Below are positions 1 to 7,055 of a DNA stretch of 9,516 nt, piece by piece. The notes beneath the pieces were generated by a model. That model was given only the letters and a program-made list of their open reading frames with translations, did not search any database and was not told the DNA's origin. Position 1 is the stretch's first letter. Each line of letters starts with the position of its first letter. The position numbers and the translations under genes were made by a program. The stretch comes from Rhodobacterales bacterium UBA3077. GTDB lineage: Bacteria; Pseudomonadota; Alphaproteobacteria; Rhodobacterales; Rhodobacteraceae. The stretch is from NCBI GenBank assembly GCA_002366685.1, contig DFBP01000078.1, positions 3,862 to 13,377 on the forward strand, read 5' to 3'.

Positions 1-309
1 CAGGTAGACGAAATTCGAAATTCGGTGAAAGCGGCCACGCAGGCTTCGGGGGCCAGTATGAAAGACCTCATGGAAGTGACCAATCGCGCCGAAATTGCCG
101 CCGGCAGGCTGGAGCTTTTACTTTCTACGGTTCACGAGCGCGGCCAGCCGCCGAAACCGGTTAACCTTGACCGGAGCGAAGAGCCGGTAGACGCTTTGAA
201 AGATGTCGAAGACCCGCTCTTGAAGGCGATTGAAGAGGAACCCAACTCGGACTCTCGCGCCGAGCTTCTGGACGCGCTTCAACAGGTTATGAAAGCCGTA
301 AACAAATGA
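1..309 (+). CDS. C-terminal part of a flagellar protein resembling DUF6468/PflI (5' end outside window)
   Basis: The reading frame is open from the first base to the TGA at 307-309, so at least 102 C-terminal residues are present and the true start lies upstream. An internal ATG at 58 and a GTG at 25 exist but nothing favours them. The visible part is hydrophilic and rich in Glu, Lys, Ala and Leu. It has a helical stretch (around the residues ASMKDLMEVTNRAEIAAGRL) followed by an acidic, Pro-containing tail, with no membrane segment. It overlaps the next gene by ATGA (306-309), so the two are probably translationally coupled. By position just before motE/motA and by its helical character it resembles the DUF6468 proteins found in alphaproteobacterial flagellar clusters. 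That family includes PflI, a flagellar positioning protein of Caulobacter. The family assignment is an inference from context and a short match, not certain; a soluble, unrelated hypothetical protein is the alternative. Confidence 0.55.
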   Translation, partial: QVDEIRNSVKAATQASGASMKDLMEVTNRAEIAAGRLELLLSTVHERGQPPKPVNLDRSEEPVDALKDVEDPLLKAIEEEPNSDSRAELLDALQQVMKAVNK

Positions 310-896
310 AAAAGGGATCGACTGCGCAACCGAGAAAAGTTGGGACAATCTCGATTATTGTGGCGCTGTTTCTGACATCCGGCTTGATCCGGCTTGTGGA
401 AATTGCACCGGCAATCGCAAGTGAAATCGGCCCAATTGCGGCTGAACCGGCGCAGGAAGAAACAATGGTGGCCTCGGCGGAGCCTGTACCGGATATGCCC
501 GCGCTGCTGGCTGCGATTCAGGAAAGAGAGCGGCAGTTAGCCGAACGAGAGGCCTATATCGACCGCCGTCAACAAACGCTTTCGGTGGCAGAACAGCGGA
601 TTCGGGAACAGATGGAAGCGCTCACAATCGCGGAAGAAAGTCTGGCCGCAACCTTAACGCTGGCAGATAGTGCAACCGAAGAGGATGTGGCGCGCCTGAC
701 CGAGGTATATCAGCGGATGAAGCCGGCTGAAGCGGCCGAAATTTTCGAGACAATGGATATCGAGTTTGCGGCTGGATTTTTCTCGCGGATGCGGCCGGAA
801 AGTTCGGCTGCGATCATGGCCAACCTCCCGGCGGACCTTGCCTATTCAATTTCAGTGGTGATGGCCGGACGGAATGCGCGCGCACCGCGGGAATAG
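306..896 (+). CDS. motE: MotE-like flagellar protein with membrane anchor, coiled coil and MgtE_N-like domain
   Basis: This 196-residue protein has a short basic N-terminus and one hydrophobic segment at about residues 13-30, which could be a membrane anchor or an uncleaved signal. A variable Ala/Glu/Pro linker follows, then a charged heptad-like coiled coil at about 65-118 (ERERQLAEREAYIDRRQQ region). A C-terminal domain at about 124-185 contains RMKPAEAAEIFETMD, FFSRMRPESSAAIMANL and similar text, typical of the MgtE N-terminal intracellular fold found in MotE family proteins. The domain should lie in the periplasm if the N-terminal segment is an anchor. In Sinorhizobium MotE is a chaperone for periplasmic MotC, and in Cereibacter sphaeroides MotE with MotK is needed for Fla2 rotation. 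The ATG at 306 overlaps the previous stop (ATGA) and has no strong Shine-Dalgarno sequence, which suggests coupled translation. It lies 77 bp before motA. The family call is fairly firm; the precise role is inferred. Confidence 0.8.
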   Translation: MKKGSTAQPRKVGTISIIVALFLTSGLIRLVEIAPAIASEIGPIAAEPAQEETMVASAEPVPDMPALLAAIQERERQLAEREAYIDRRQQTLSVAEQRIREQMEALTIAEESLAATLTLADSATEEDVARLTEVYQRMKPAEAAEIFETMDIEFAAGFFSRMRPESSAAIMANLPADLAYSISVVMAGRNARAPRE

Positions 897-962
897 TGAG
901 CCTCTTTGAGGGATTGTTAACCTCGCGCAGGCCATAGTCAGCGCAAACTTACCTACAGGTTG

Positions 963-967
963 AAGGA
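963..967 (+). promoter_or_regulatory. Shine-Dalgarno sequence of motA
   Basis: AAGGA lies 6 bases before the ATG at 974. It fixes the start of motA and shows that motA, unlike its neighbours, has independent ribosome loading after a 77-bp untranslated gap (897-973). I see no convincing promoter in that gap. It holds a small CCTC/GAGG hairpin at 901-911 and a lone CtrA-like half-site TTAAC at 917-921. Confidence 0.75.
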
Positions 968-973
968 AACAAA

Positions 974-1840
974 ATGGGCGGATTGATTGGTATCGTGGTT
1001 ATATTTGCCATGGTTTTTGGCGGCTATATTCTTGCGGGTGGCAAGATGGCGATCATCCTGCATTCGCTGCCCTTCGAGATGATGATCATTCTCGGCGCTG
1101 CGGTTGGCGCTTTTCTGATCGCCAATGAATTTTCGGCGGTGAAACACACGTTGAAGGATATGGGGAAGGTTTTTAAAGGCGCAAAGTGGAAGCAGCAGGA
1201 TTACCAAGACCTGCTGGTGCTGCTTTTTGCCCTGATTCGCATAAGCCGCGATAGTCCGGTTGAACTGGAAGCCCATATTGAAGACCCGGATAGCAGTGCT
1301 GTTTTTTCGAAATATCCCAAAATTCAGGGCGACAAGGCAGCCGTGGCGCTTATTTGTGACACGTTGCGCTCCGCCTCGATGAATTATGACGACCCGCATC
1401 AGGTCGAAGACGTTTTGGAAAAGCGGATGGAGGAGCGCTACCAGCACGCACAGCATTCCAGCCACGCGCTTCAGGTTATGGCTGACGGGTTGCCAGCGCT
1501 CGGCATTGTGGCCGCGGTGCTCGGGATTATCAAAACCATGGCATCGATCGATAAGCCGCCCGCTGTGCTAGGCGGGATGATCGGCGGCGCGCTTGTGGGG
1601 ACCTTTCTGGGCGTATTTCTGGCCTATGGTCTGGTGGGCCCGTTCTCGACCAAAGTGGAAGCCGTGGTCGCGGAAGACAACCATTTTTACAACCTGATCC
1701 GCGAAGTTCTGGTGGCCAATTTGCACAATCACGCTCCCAATATTTGTGTGGAGGTCGGGCGGCAAAATACACCCGGGGCCAAACGGCCTTCGTTTAACGA
1801 CCTTGAAGCGGCACTGAAAGAGGCCAAAGCAGCCGCATGA
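974..1840 (+). CDS. motA: MotA, flagellar stator proton-channel subunit
   Basis: This 288-residue inner-membrane protein is the usual length for MotA. With MotB it forms the ion-driven stator that turns the rotor. Four hydrophobic segments are visible at about residues 3-23, 34-50, 172-190 and 200-222, with a large cytoplasmic loop between the second and third. The loop carries SRDSPVELEAHIEDP (91-105), where Arg92 and Glu99 sit near the positions of the rotor-contacting Arg90 and Glu98 of E. coli. DGLPALGIVAAVLG gives Pro174, and GTFLGVFLAYGLVGP gives Pro223, matching E. coli Pro173 and Pro222. The C-terminal RPSFNDLE block is also typical. The ATG at 974 is preceded by AAGGA (963-967) at good spacing. 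The gene overlaps the following gene by ATGA (1837-1840). No motB is adjacent or anywhere in the window, so the partner must be encoded elsewhere, as is usual in this group. Confidence 0.97.
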   Translation: MGGLIGIVVIFAMVFGGYILAGGKMAIILHSLPFEMMIILGAAVGAFLIANEFSAVKHTLKDMGKVFKGAKWKQQDYQDLLVLLFALIRISRDSPVELEAHIEDPDSSAVFSKYPKIQGDKAAVALICDTLRSASMNYDDPHQVEDVLEKRMEERYQHAQHSSHALQVMADGLPALGIVAAVLGIIKTMASIDKPPAVLGGMIGGALVGTFLGVFLAYGLVGPFSTKVEAVVAEDNHFYNLIREVLVANLHNHAPNICVEVGRQNTPGAKRPSFNDLEAALKEAKAAA

Positions 1841-4242
1841 AAAAGCTTGTTCTCCTTGTTTTTTTGCTCTTTTCGCAACCCTTGGCGGGGCAACAGGTGG
1901 TCTCTGTCCAATCCGGTGATCATGAAGGTTTTTCAAGGCTTGTGCTGCGCACGGACCCGAGCGCGGACTGGGAGGTCATCGAAACGCCGGGGCGGGCTGA
2001 ACTGCGGTTTTCGGGGCAGGAAATGGGGTTCTCGACGGGCCGTGTGTTTGACCGGATTTCCCAAGATCGTATTACCTCGGTTGCAGGAGAAAACGGCGAC
2101 GGGGACTCGAGCCTGATTCTGGAACTTGCCTGTAAGTGCGAGGTGAAAAGCTTTGCTTTTGAAGCCCGTTACATCGTTTTGGACATTTATGACGGCCCGG
2201 AACTGGATCCGGTTGACCTTGTGGAAGCCGAGAACCAGTGGCAACCGGATGCGCTACCATTTGTTCAACCACCTCCGGGGCAAGCGCAGGTTACGACATA
2301 TGCGATGACCGAATCTCCCGCTCAGCCGATTTTGCTGCCAGACCCGATACCCGCGCGTGAAAGTGTGGAAAGTGAACCGGATATGGTGACACTGGAAACG
2401 CCGGAACCACCAGACACGGTCGCCGCTTTCGAAGATATGGCCGGCGCGGTTATTGGCGATATGGCTTCCGACCTAGAGGCACCGGATGACCCTGAGATGC
2501 TGGCACGCATCGAAGAGGCTCAAAACCAGTTATTGGCGCAACTGACCCTTGCGGCTGATCAAGGGTTGGTCGAATTTGTACCAAAACCTGTGGAAGTTGC
2601 GGAGGCGCCTGCGCCCGAACCTGAACCACTAGAAGAAACGCCAGAGGCCCCTATGGTGGTTGATCAAGGCCTTTTGCAACAACTCAGCGTGCGCACCGCT
2701 TACGAACATGCAACCGAAGACGCATTGGCAGAGATTGTGAACCAGTTTGCGATGCCGCAATGTCTTGAAGATGAAGAATTTTTGATGGAAAGCTGGAGTG
2801 ACGGAAGCGGTTTTTCAAACCAGCTTGCAGCGTTGCGCTCGCAGCTTTTAGGTGAATTTGATGAACCCGATGTAGAGGTAACAGAGGACATAGTGCAGCT
2901 TTACCTCCGGTTCGGGCTGGGCGCGGAAGCCCGGCTTGTGCTGAGTGAAGCTGAGATCGAAGTCGAGCGTTCTGAAATCTATCTGGATTTGGCAAATATT
3001 CTCGAAAACGAGCCCGAAAATGTTGAGGGCGCGATCCTACTGGGGGCAGGCTGCGGTGGTGCACACGAAATGTGGCACTTGTCTGCCGGGCTGGGCGATT
3101 ACCAGATTATCGATCCGCTTGCGATCACCGATATTTTTTCAGTGTATCCGATAGAGGTGCGGACCCTAATCGGGCCGCCATTGGCGGAAGCCTTTATCCG
3201 GCGCGGGCAGGTTGAAGCCGGGCATCTGGTGTTGGAGATCGTCCGAAGAGCTGAAGGCGAGGTTACGATCGCTCAACAGTTGGCTGAAGCGCGGGTACTT
3301 GAGGCGCAGGCGGATACGATTGCGGCCACAGATATATATCGGAAATTGGCAAAATCAAACGATACGCTCGCGCCAGAGGCCCTGATCGCCTACGCGCGTT
3401 TGCTTTTGGCATCCGGCAAACCTGTGCCCGCTTCACTCTTGGTTGACCTTGAGGGATCCGCCTTTTTTTACCGCAATACCGAGCGATCTGACCCGCTACG
3501 CTTATGGGAGATTCGAACCCGCGCTGCGGTCGAGGGCGATGTGTTCGCCCTAAGGCAAATAGCTGAGACCAAGGATGAGCGCCCGCATCTGCTTAGTGAA
3601 TTGCAGCATGTCGCCGCCGAAATATTTGAGCAAAGTTCGGCGGCTAAGTTGGGGGATTATGCTTATGCCGAGATGGTCTTTGAATATGCAGCATTGCTCG
3701 ACCAAGGGGCATCAGGCGATACGGCGCGGCTGAAAATTGCTCAGGAAATGATGGATATTGGCCTGCCTGAAACCGCGCTGGATGTGCTTTCCCCCAACCT
3801 TGAAAGACCGGTAACCGAAACTGAAATAATTGTTGCCGCAGCACATGTTCAGTTGTTTCAACCGGAGGAAGCGTTAGCCTTACTGGCCGGACAGGATAGT
3901 TTGGCGGCTTTTAAAATAAGGTTGTCGGCAAATTTGCAGATGGAAGATTATGCAGCCGTGGCCCGGATGCTGGAACAGGACTTCGCAAAGGATATCACGA
4001 TAGAGGATATCGCATTGCGTGCTGGTGACTGGGAGAACATCGGCTCATCCGGTCCGTTGGCGATGTTGGCGCGCTATATCAGCCAAAATTCTGACCAACT
4101 GCCCAGCGGCACAGAAGAGGAAATGGGGCACCTTGAAATTGAAGAAAACCCAAGCCTGCGCGGCACCCGCGAGCTGTTAGCCGTAAACCGGGAAAGCCGG
4201 AGTGTTTTGGAAGACGTGCTGGCCGGGGGTGGCCAGCCTTAA
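1837..4242 (+). CDS. Large exported flagellar-motor accessory protein (MotK/MotC-like candidate) with helical-repeat region
   Basis: This 801-residue protein begins with a clear signal peptide (residues 1-18: Lys-Lys, a hydrophobic core, then a likely cut after LAG). Residues 20-120 form a beta-rich domain containing GFSRLVLRTD and RYIVLDIYDG, which resembles AMIN-like envelope domains. A Pro/Glu-rich linker spans about 140-275. Residues about 280-750 are alpha-helical and Ala/Leu-rich with TPR-like pairs (for example AEARVLEAQADTIAATDIYR, and GLPETALDVLSPNLE). Only four cysteines occur, at 99, 101, 309 and 406, compatible with periplasmic disulfides. No membrane segment follows the signal. 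The ATG overlaps the motA stop. In C. sphaeroides the periplasmic protein MotK acts with MotE and MotB2 in Fla2 rotation, and rhizobial MotC has a comparable place. Location directly after motE and motA makes this a MotK-like candidate. That is inference from synteny and architecture; annotation pipelines may call it hypothetical or TPR protein. Confidence 0.85.
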   Translation: MKKLVLLVFLLFSQPLAGQQVVSVQSGDHEGFSRLVLRTDPSADWEVIETPGRAELRFSGQEMGFSTGRVFDRISQDRITSVAGENGDGDSSLILELACKCEVKSFAFEARYIVLDIYDGPELDPVDLVEAENQWQPDALPFVQPPPGQAQVTTYAMTESPAQPILLPDPIPARESVESEPDMVTLETPEPPDTVAAFEDMAGAVIGDMASDLEAPDDPEMLARIEEAQNQLLAQLTLAADQGLVEFVPKPVEVAEAPAPEPEPLEETPEAPMVVDQGLLQQLSVRTAYEHATEDALAEIVNQFAMPQCLEDEEFLMESWSDGSGFSNQLAALRSQLLGEFDEPDVEVTEDIVQLYLRFGLGAEARLVLSEAEIEVERSEIYLDLANILENEPENVEGAILLGAGCGGAHEMWHLSAGLGDYQIIDPLAITDIFSVYPIEVRTLIGPPLAEAFIRRGQVEAGHLVLEIVRRAEGEVTIAQQLAEARVLEAQADTIAATDIYRKLAKSNDTLAPEALIAYARLLLASGKPVPASLLVDLEGSAFFYRNTERSDPLRLWEIRTRAAVEGDVFALRQIAETKDERPHLLSELQHVAAEIFEQSSAAKLGDYAYAEMVFEYAALLDQGASGDTARLKIAQEMMDIGLPETALDVLSPNLERPVTETEIIVAAAHVQLFQPEEALALLAGQDSLAAFKIRLSANLQMEDYAAVARMLEQDFAKDITIEDIALRAGDWENIGSSGPLAMLARYISQNSDQLPSGTEEEMGHLEIEENPSLRGTRELLAVNRESRSVLEDVLAGGGQP

Positions 4243-4246
4243 GGCT
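4218..4246. terminator. Palindromic sequence between convergent genes, possible bidirectional terminator
   Basis: A 7-bp stem (4218-4224 with 4231-4237, GCTGGCC/GGCCAGC, loop of 6) overlaps the end of the 801-codon gene. It runs into a perfect 12-base palindrome AGCCTTAAGGCT (4235-4246) that includes the stop codon. The two structures compete for the same bases. The convergent flgD gene ends only 35 bp away at 4278. No long T-run follows on either strand, so intrinsic termination would be weak. The call rests on position and symmetry. Confidence 0.35.
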
Positions 4247-4277
4247 TCCAGCCAGGGGCTCCCAAACGGTTGCAGAT

Positions 4278-4952
4278 TTAGATCTGAGGTGTGCGAATTG
4301 CTTCAACATCCGAAGCAAACATCTGGGTGCCGTCTGCAAAGTATAGCACTGGTTGCCCCTCAAATTTTCGCACTTCTTCAACGGTCGAAAACACTAACCC
4401 GGGGACGGAGGCAACAACTTCTCCATCGATAATGCTGTTGGTTTCGAAGCGATAAAAGGTGCCCTCGGTTGCGCGAGTCCCGTCTTCAAGAATGCCGGAC
4501 CATTGTGCGTTACTGGCCTCTTTATCGAGGTTCTCGTGGGCGACGATGTTGTCGTCTGCGTCGAAGACCACCAGTTCAACACGATCAGCGTCTGTATGGC
4601 TGAGGTAGAGCACATCCAGCGGCGTGTTCTCATAAGGGGCGCTGCCGGGGTTGCGGACCTCTTGCCCGATCCATTGAGACAGACCACCGGTGGCACCGCT
4701 CGCAAGGGCCTCAAGAATATTTTCGAGCTTGGTGTTCGATTGAACCTGCTGCTCAACCGCTGAAAAGCTGGCAAGTTGGGCGACAAACTCTGTTGACTCA
4801 ACGGGCTTCAGCGGGTCCTGGTTTCGCAGCTGGGCTGTGAGAAGGGTCAAGAACGTTTCAAAATCACTTGAAGCATCGGCAGCGGCTGTATTGGTTTCGG
4901 TTGAGCGGGCAAAGCCGGCGGAGGCTTGTGAAAGAGTTGAAACGGAGTCCAT
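4278..4952 (-). CDS. flgD: FlgD, flagellar hook-capping protein
   Basis: This 224-residue protein matches the usual length of FlgD, the scaffold at the tip of the growing hook that lets FlgE subunits assemble and is then discarded. The diagnostic N-terminal block is at about residues 31-73: FETFLTLLTAQLRNQDPLKP followed by STEFVAQLASFSAVEQQVQSN. The central and C-terminal part (about 85-220) is the beta-rich FlgD Tudor/Ig-like region, with VVFDADDNIV, GTFYRFE and a final DGTQMFASDVEAI. The ATG has a good AGGA six bases upstream, within the 15-bp gap after fliK, so the pair is clearly one operon read on the minus strand. It converges on the motor genes at 4242. The C-terminal end is complete. 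Confidence 0.97.
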   Translation of the reverse strand: MDSVSTLSQASAGFARSTETNTAAADASSDFETFLTLLTAQLRNQDPLKPVESTEFVAQLASFSAVEQQVQSNTKLENILEALASGATGGLSQWIGQEVRNPGSAPYENTPLDVLYLSHTDADRVELVVFDADDNIVAHENLDKEASNAQWSGILEDGTRATEGTFYRFETNSIIDGEVVASVPGLVFSTVEEVRKFEGQPVLYFADGTQMFASDVEAIRTPQI

Positions 4953-4967
4953 GATTTTTCCTGTCGG

Positions 4968-6248
4968 TTAAAGGCGAATATCGAGACCGCCGTCCAAGGC
5001 GGGCATAGGTTTAGGCTGAGGGCTGCCGGAATGCGGCTCTTCGGACGGGGCAAGTTGGAAAAACGGGGGGTCGTTTTTGCCGTTGCCTTGCTGTTGCCCT
5101 TGTTCGAATGAGAGATTGGCTTGCGAGAAACCGGACTTTTCAAGCGTGCTCTGAAGCAGTTCTGCGTGCCTTCTCATCAACTCTGTGGTTTCGGGGCGAT
5201 CCGAAGATATGAGCGCGGAAACGGTTTGATCGTGGGTTGTGAGTTGAATAACGACTCGGCCGAGCTCCGGCGGGTCGAGCTTGAGCTCAACCACTTGTTG
5301 GCCGTTTTTTGAAATCTGTTGCTGAATTTGCTCCGAAATCTGGGCCGCGATGGGCGGCGCGGGGCGGCTTGTTGCTTGGACGGGTGGCAGAACGTCTGAT
5401 GATGTTCTGTCGATCCGGATGCTAACAGGCATTTCGGGCTCGGCTAAAGGGTCTTCAAGAGCGCTGGCTAGACTCACAGTGTTTGTCGGAGCCGGATTGG
5501 CGGTGATTATGGGCGCTGTGTTTGCTGGTGCACCAACGGAAGCCGCCTTGATTTCCAGGCGCGCTGGTTGGGCCGGAATAGGGGTATCGTCAACTTGCGG
5601 GAGAGATTCACTGGCACGCGGGTCGGGGAGCCGGGTTTGCGAATCTGAATCGCTCGTAAAAATCGCAGGCTTTGCCGGGGCGGGTGCGCTTGTGCTTTCA
5701 GGCCGTAACGGGGGGAGGGCTTCTGAAGCCGACTGTTCACTCGATTGAACAACTTGAGGGGCGCGAATGGGCGGAGATGCCACTGGTTCAACACCCACAT
5801 CGGGAACGGCGAGAGGTGTTTCCGGATTTGTTGCCGGGGTAGGGGCCGAGCCTATCGCGGCACTCACCAAAATATGCGCCGGTGATTCGACCTTGGTTGT
5901 GTTTGGCAGCAAGTTTGCCTGAACTACCGGAGCAACAGAAGGAAGGAACTGAGCCAGCGGTTGTGGAGCCGTATATGTAGGCGTCTGCTCATGCAATTGG
6001 GTCGGATCAGCCTCCGGCGTTTGCGCATTAAGGACAGTTGCCTGATCCTCTGAGGCCTCAGGGACGGGGGGCATTGCCATTTCGGCTGGCGGTTCAGTTG
6101 GCGGAGTTTCTACAAGTTTTGTGAATTCTACCGCGACGCTCAGGGGGGCAGTGAAAAGGGATTGTTCATCACTTTCCACAGGCTCTGCGGTTCCCAATTT
6201 GGGCTTTAAAAACCCGGCTCCCAGATCAATTTCCATATCACTACCCAT
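4968..6248 (-). CDS. fliK: FliK, flagellar hook-length control protein
   Basis: This 426-residue protein has the typical FliK layout. A long, low-complexity N-terminal and middle part rich in Pro, Ala, Ser and Thr (about 1-295) acts as the molecular ruler. A compact C-terminal domain (about 298-388) switches the export gate from hook to filament substrates. The C-terminal domain shows the family signature ELKLDPPELGRVVIQL (321-336), followed by a Gln-rich stretch with GQQQGNG and a short tail. The start is uncertain: ATG at 6248 gives MGSDMEID, and the in-frame ATG at 6236 would remove four residues. Neither has a strong Shine-Dalgarno sequence. Several open frames on the opposite strand here are shadows of the biased, proline-rich coding sequence. 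Confidence 0.93.
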   Translation of the reverse strand: MGSDMEIDLGAGFLKPKLGTAEPVESDEQSLFTAPLSVAVEFTKLVETPPTEPPAEMAMPPVPEASEDQATVLNAQTPEADPTQLHEQTPTYTAPQPLAQFLPSVAPVVQANLLPNTTKVESPAHILVSAAIGSAPTPATNPETPLAVPDVGVEPVASPPIRAPQVVQSSEQSASEALPPLRPESTSAPAPAKPAIFTSDSDSQTRLPDPRASESLPQVDDTPIPAQPARLEIKAASVGAPANTAPIITANPAPTNTVSLASALEDPLAEPEMPVSIRIDRTSSDVLPPVQATSRPAPPIAAQISEQIQQQISKNGQQVVELKLDPPELGRVVIQLTTHDQTVSALISSDRPETTELMRRHAELLQSTLEKSGFSQANLSFEQGQQQGNGKNDPPFFQLAPSEEPHSGSPQPKPMPALDGGLDIRL

Positions 6249-6347
6249 ATTCTACGGTTGGGAGGAGAATGGGCGGCAGGGGTTACTATTTATTTACTGC
6301 GTTCATGCTAGACGAGCTGAAACCGACCACAATATAGGTAGAATTTT
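6249..6347. promoter_or_regulatory. Divergent intergenic region between fliK-flgD and flgJ-flgN
   Basis: Ninety-nine bases separate the two divergent operons, so promoters for both should lie here. The clearest element is an exact direct repeat TTAC-N7-TTAC at 6283-6297 (T T A C, seven bases, T T A C). Its spacing is that of a CtrA box (TTAA-N7-TTAA), with one base different in each half. CtrA is a known regulator of flagellar genes in Alphaproteobacteria. No clear sigma-54 -24/-12 pair was found. The assignment is a motif match by eye. Confidence 0.35.
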
Positions 6348-6641
6348 ATGAATATCGCTCCCGTTGCCTACACGCAGTCTCCTTCTCCATCTTTAGAAAC
6401 CAGCCGCGAAAACCAGCTCCGCGAGGTTGCCAACGCATTTGAAGCCGCTTTTTTGTCAGAAATGCTGAAAGCCGCCGGGCTTGGTAAAAGCCGGGATGCA
6501 TTTGGTGGCGGCGCGGGGGAGGAGGCCTTCTCCTCCATGATGGTTGAGAAACAGGCGAAATTGATGGCGGATCAAGGTGGAATTGGGTTGAGTGAACATA
6601 TTTTCCAAAGCCTTTGGCAAAAGGAGTTCCCGAATGATTGA
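6348..6641 (+). CDS. flgJ: Rod-binding protein, short FlgJ (N-terminal domain only)
   Basis: This 97-residue protein corresponds only to the rod-binding half of FlgJ. Enteric FlgJ is about three times longer because it carries a C-terminal muramidase domain. Alphaproteobacteria commonly have this short form and use a separate peptidoglycan hydrolase. The key block is at about residues 28-72: ANAFEAAFLSEMLKAAGLGK, then a Gly-rich turn (AFGGGAGEEAF) and SSMMVEKQAKLMA. It ends with the GGIGLSEHIFQSL helix. It should act in the periplasm on rod assembly. The ATG at 6348 has only a weak AGG some 12 bases upstream. Its final codons overlap the start of the flgN-like gene (6634), so the two are a coupled pair. 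Confidence 0.88.
   Translation: MNIAPVAYTQSPSPSLETSRENQLREVANAFEAAFLSEMLKAAGLGKSRDAFGGGAGEEAFSSMMVEKQAKLMADQGGIGLSEHIFQSLWQKEFPND
6621..6626 (+). promoter_or_regulatory. Shine-Dalgarno sequence deciding the flgN start
   Basis: AAGGAG lies inside the end of flgJ, seven bases before the ATG at 6634. It selects that start over the in-frame ATG at 6592, which has no such signal and would overlap flgJ by 50 bases. Confidence 0.75.
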
Positions 6642-7005
6642 TTCGGTTTTGGCGCGTGGGAAATTGCGGCAATTGCTCGCTGTAATGGAAATGGAGCGGA
6701 AGGTGTTACTTTCCGGACCGCTCGGGGACCTTGCGAAAATATCAGCCAAGCGGGACTTTCTGCTTGAGTCTCTTGTTGCGGGAGGGCCGGTTTCACAGCG
6801 CATTCTGGCAACACGTCTGGCAGATATTAAAACCATGGCAGCCCGAAACGGGGCGTTGTTAAAGGCTAGTATGGAAGGGATGAAAGACGCCCGAAAAGTC
6901 ATTGTTAATATGGAAGAAAGCCTTAACCAACTCGACACGTATTCCAGAAACGGCGGGAAGGTGCTGGTAGCGCAAACCTTGCCCGGCAAAGGGCACAAGA
7001 TTTAG
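6634..7005 (+). CDS. flgN: FlgN-like flagellar export chaperone
   Basis: This 123-residue, almost wholly alpha-helical and hydrophilic protein has the FlgN layout: LRQLLAVMEMERKVLLSG at the N-terminus, then LGDLAKISAKRDFLLESL, and a C-terminal region with NMEESLNQLDTYSRNGGKV. The Leu-x-x-Tyr-x-x-x-Gly ending is seen in many FlgN proteins. FlgN is a cytoplasmic chaperone that holds FlgK and FlgL before export, and those substrates are not in the window. The start at 6634 is set by the AAGGAG at 6621-6626 and overlaps the last eight bases of flgJ. Sequence conservation in FlgN is low, so the call rests on size, helical pattern and position after flgJ. A generic unidentified flagellar helical protein is the alternative. 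Confidence 0.72.
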   Translation: MIDSVLARGKLRQLLAVMEMERKVLLSGPLGDLAKISAKRDFLLESLVAGGPVSQRILATRLADIKTMAARNGALLKASMEGMKDARKVIVNMEESLNQLDTYSRNGGKVLVAQTLPGKGHKI

Positions 7006-7055
7006 GAAATTGCCTGAATATTTGTAGAAAATTGTTATAATACAATTGTTTGGCA

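Noticed and set aside
897..973. Separate promoter for motA in the 77-bp gap
   Set aside because: Only a lone CtrA-like half-site and a 4-bp hairpin were seen; there is no paired -35/-10 or full box.
953..1465. A 170-residue open frame on the minus strand opposite motA
   Set aside because: motA is certain by conserved residues across the whole span; the opposite frame shows no family resemblance.
5350..5748. A 132-residue open frame on the plus strand opposite fliK
   Set aside because: It is antisense to the Pro/Ala-rich part of fliK, has no ribosome binding site or recognisable domain, and long opposite frames are expected from such biased coding sequence.
6592..6633. Longer flgN start at 6592
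   Set aside because: It overlaps flgJ by 50 bases and lacks a ribosome binding site; 6634 has AAGGAG at good spacing.
6456..6998. A 180-residue minus-strand open frame covering flgJ-flgN
   Set aside because: The plus-strand pair has family matches, a good Shine-Dalgarno sequence and a typical overlap; the reverse frame has none of these.
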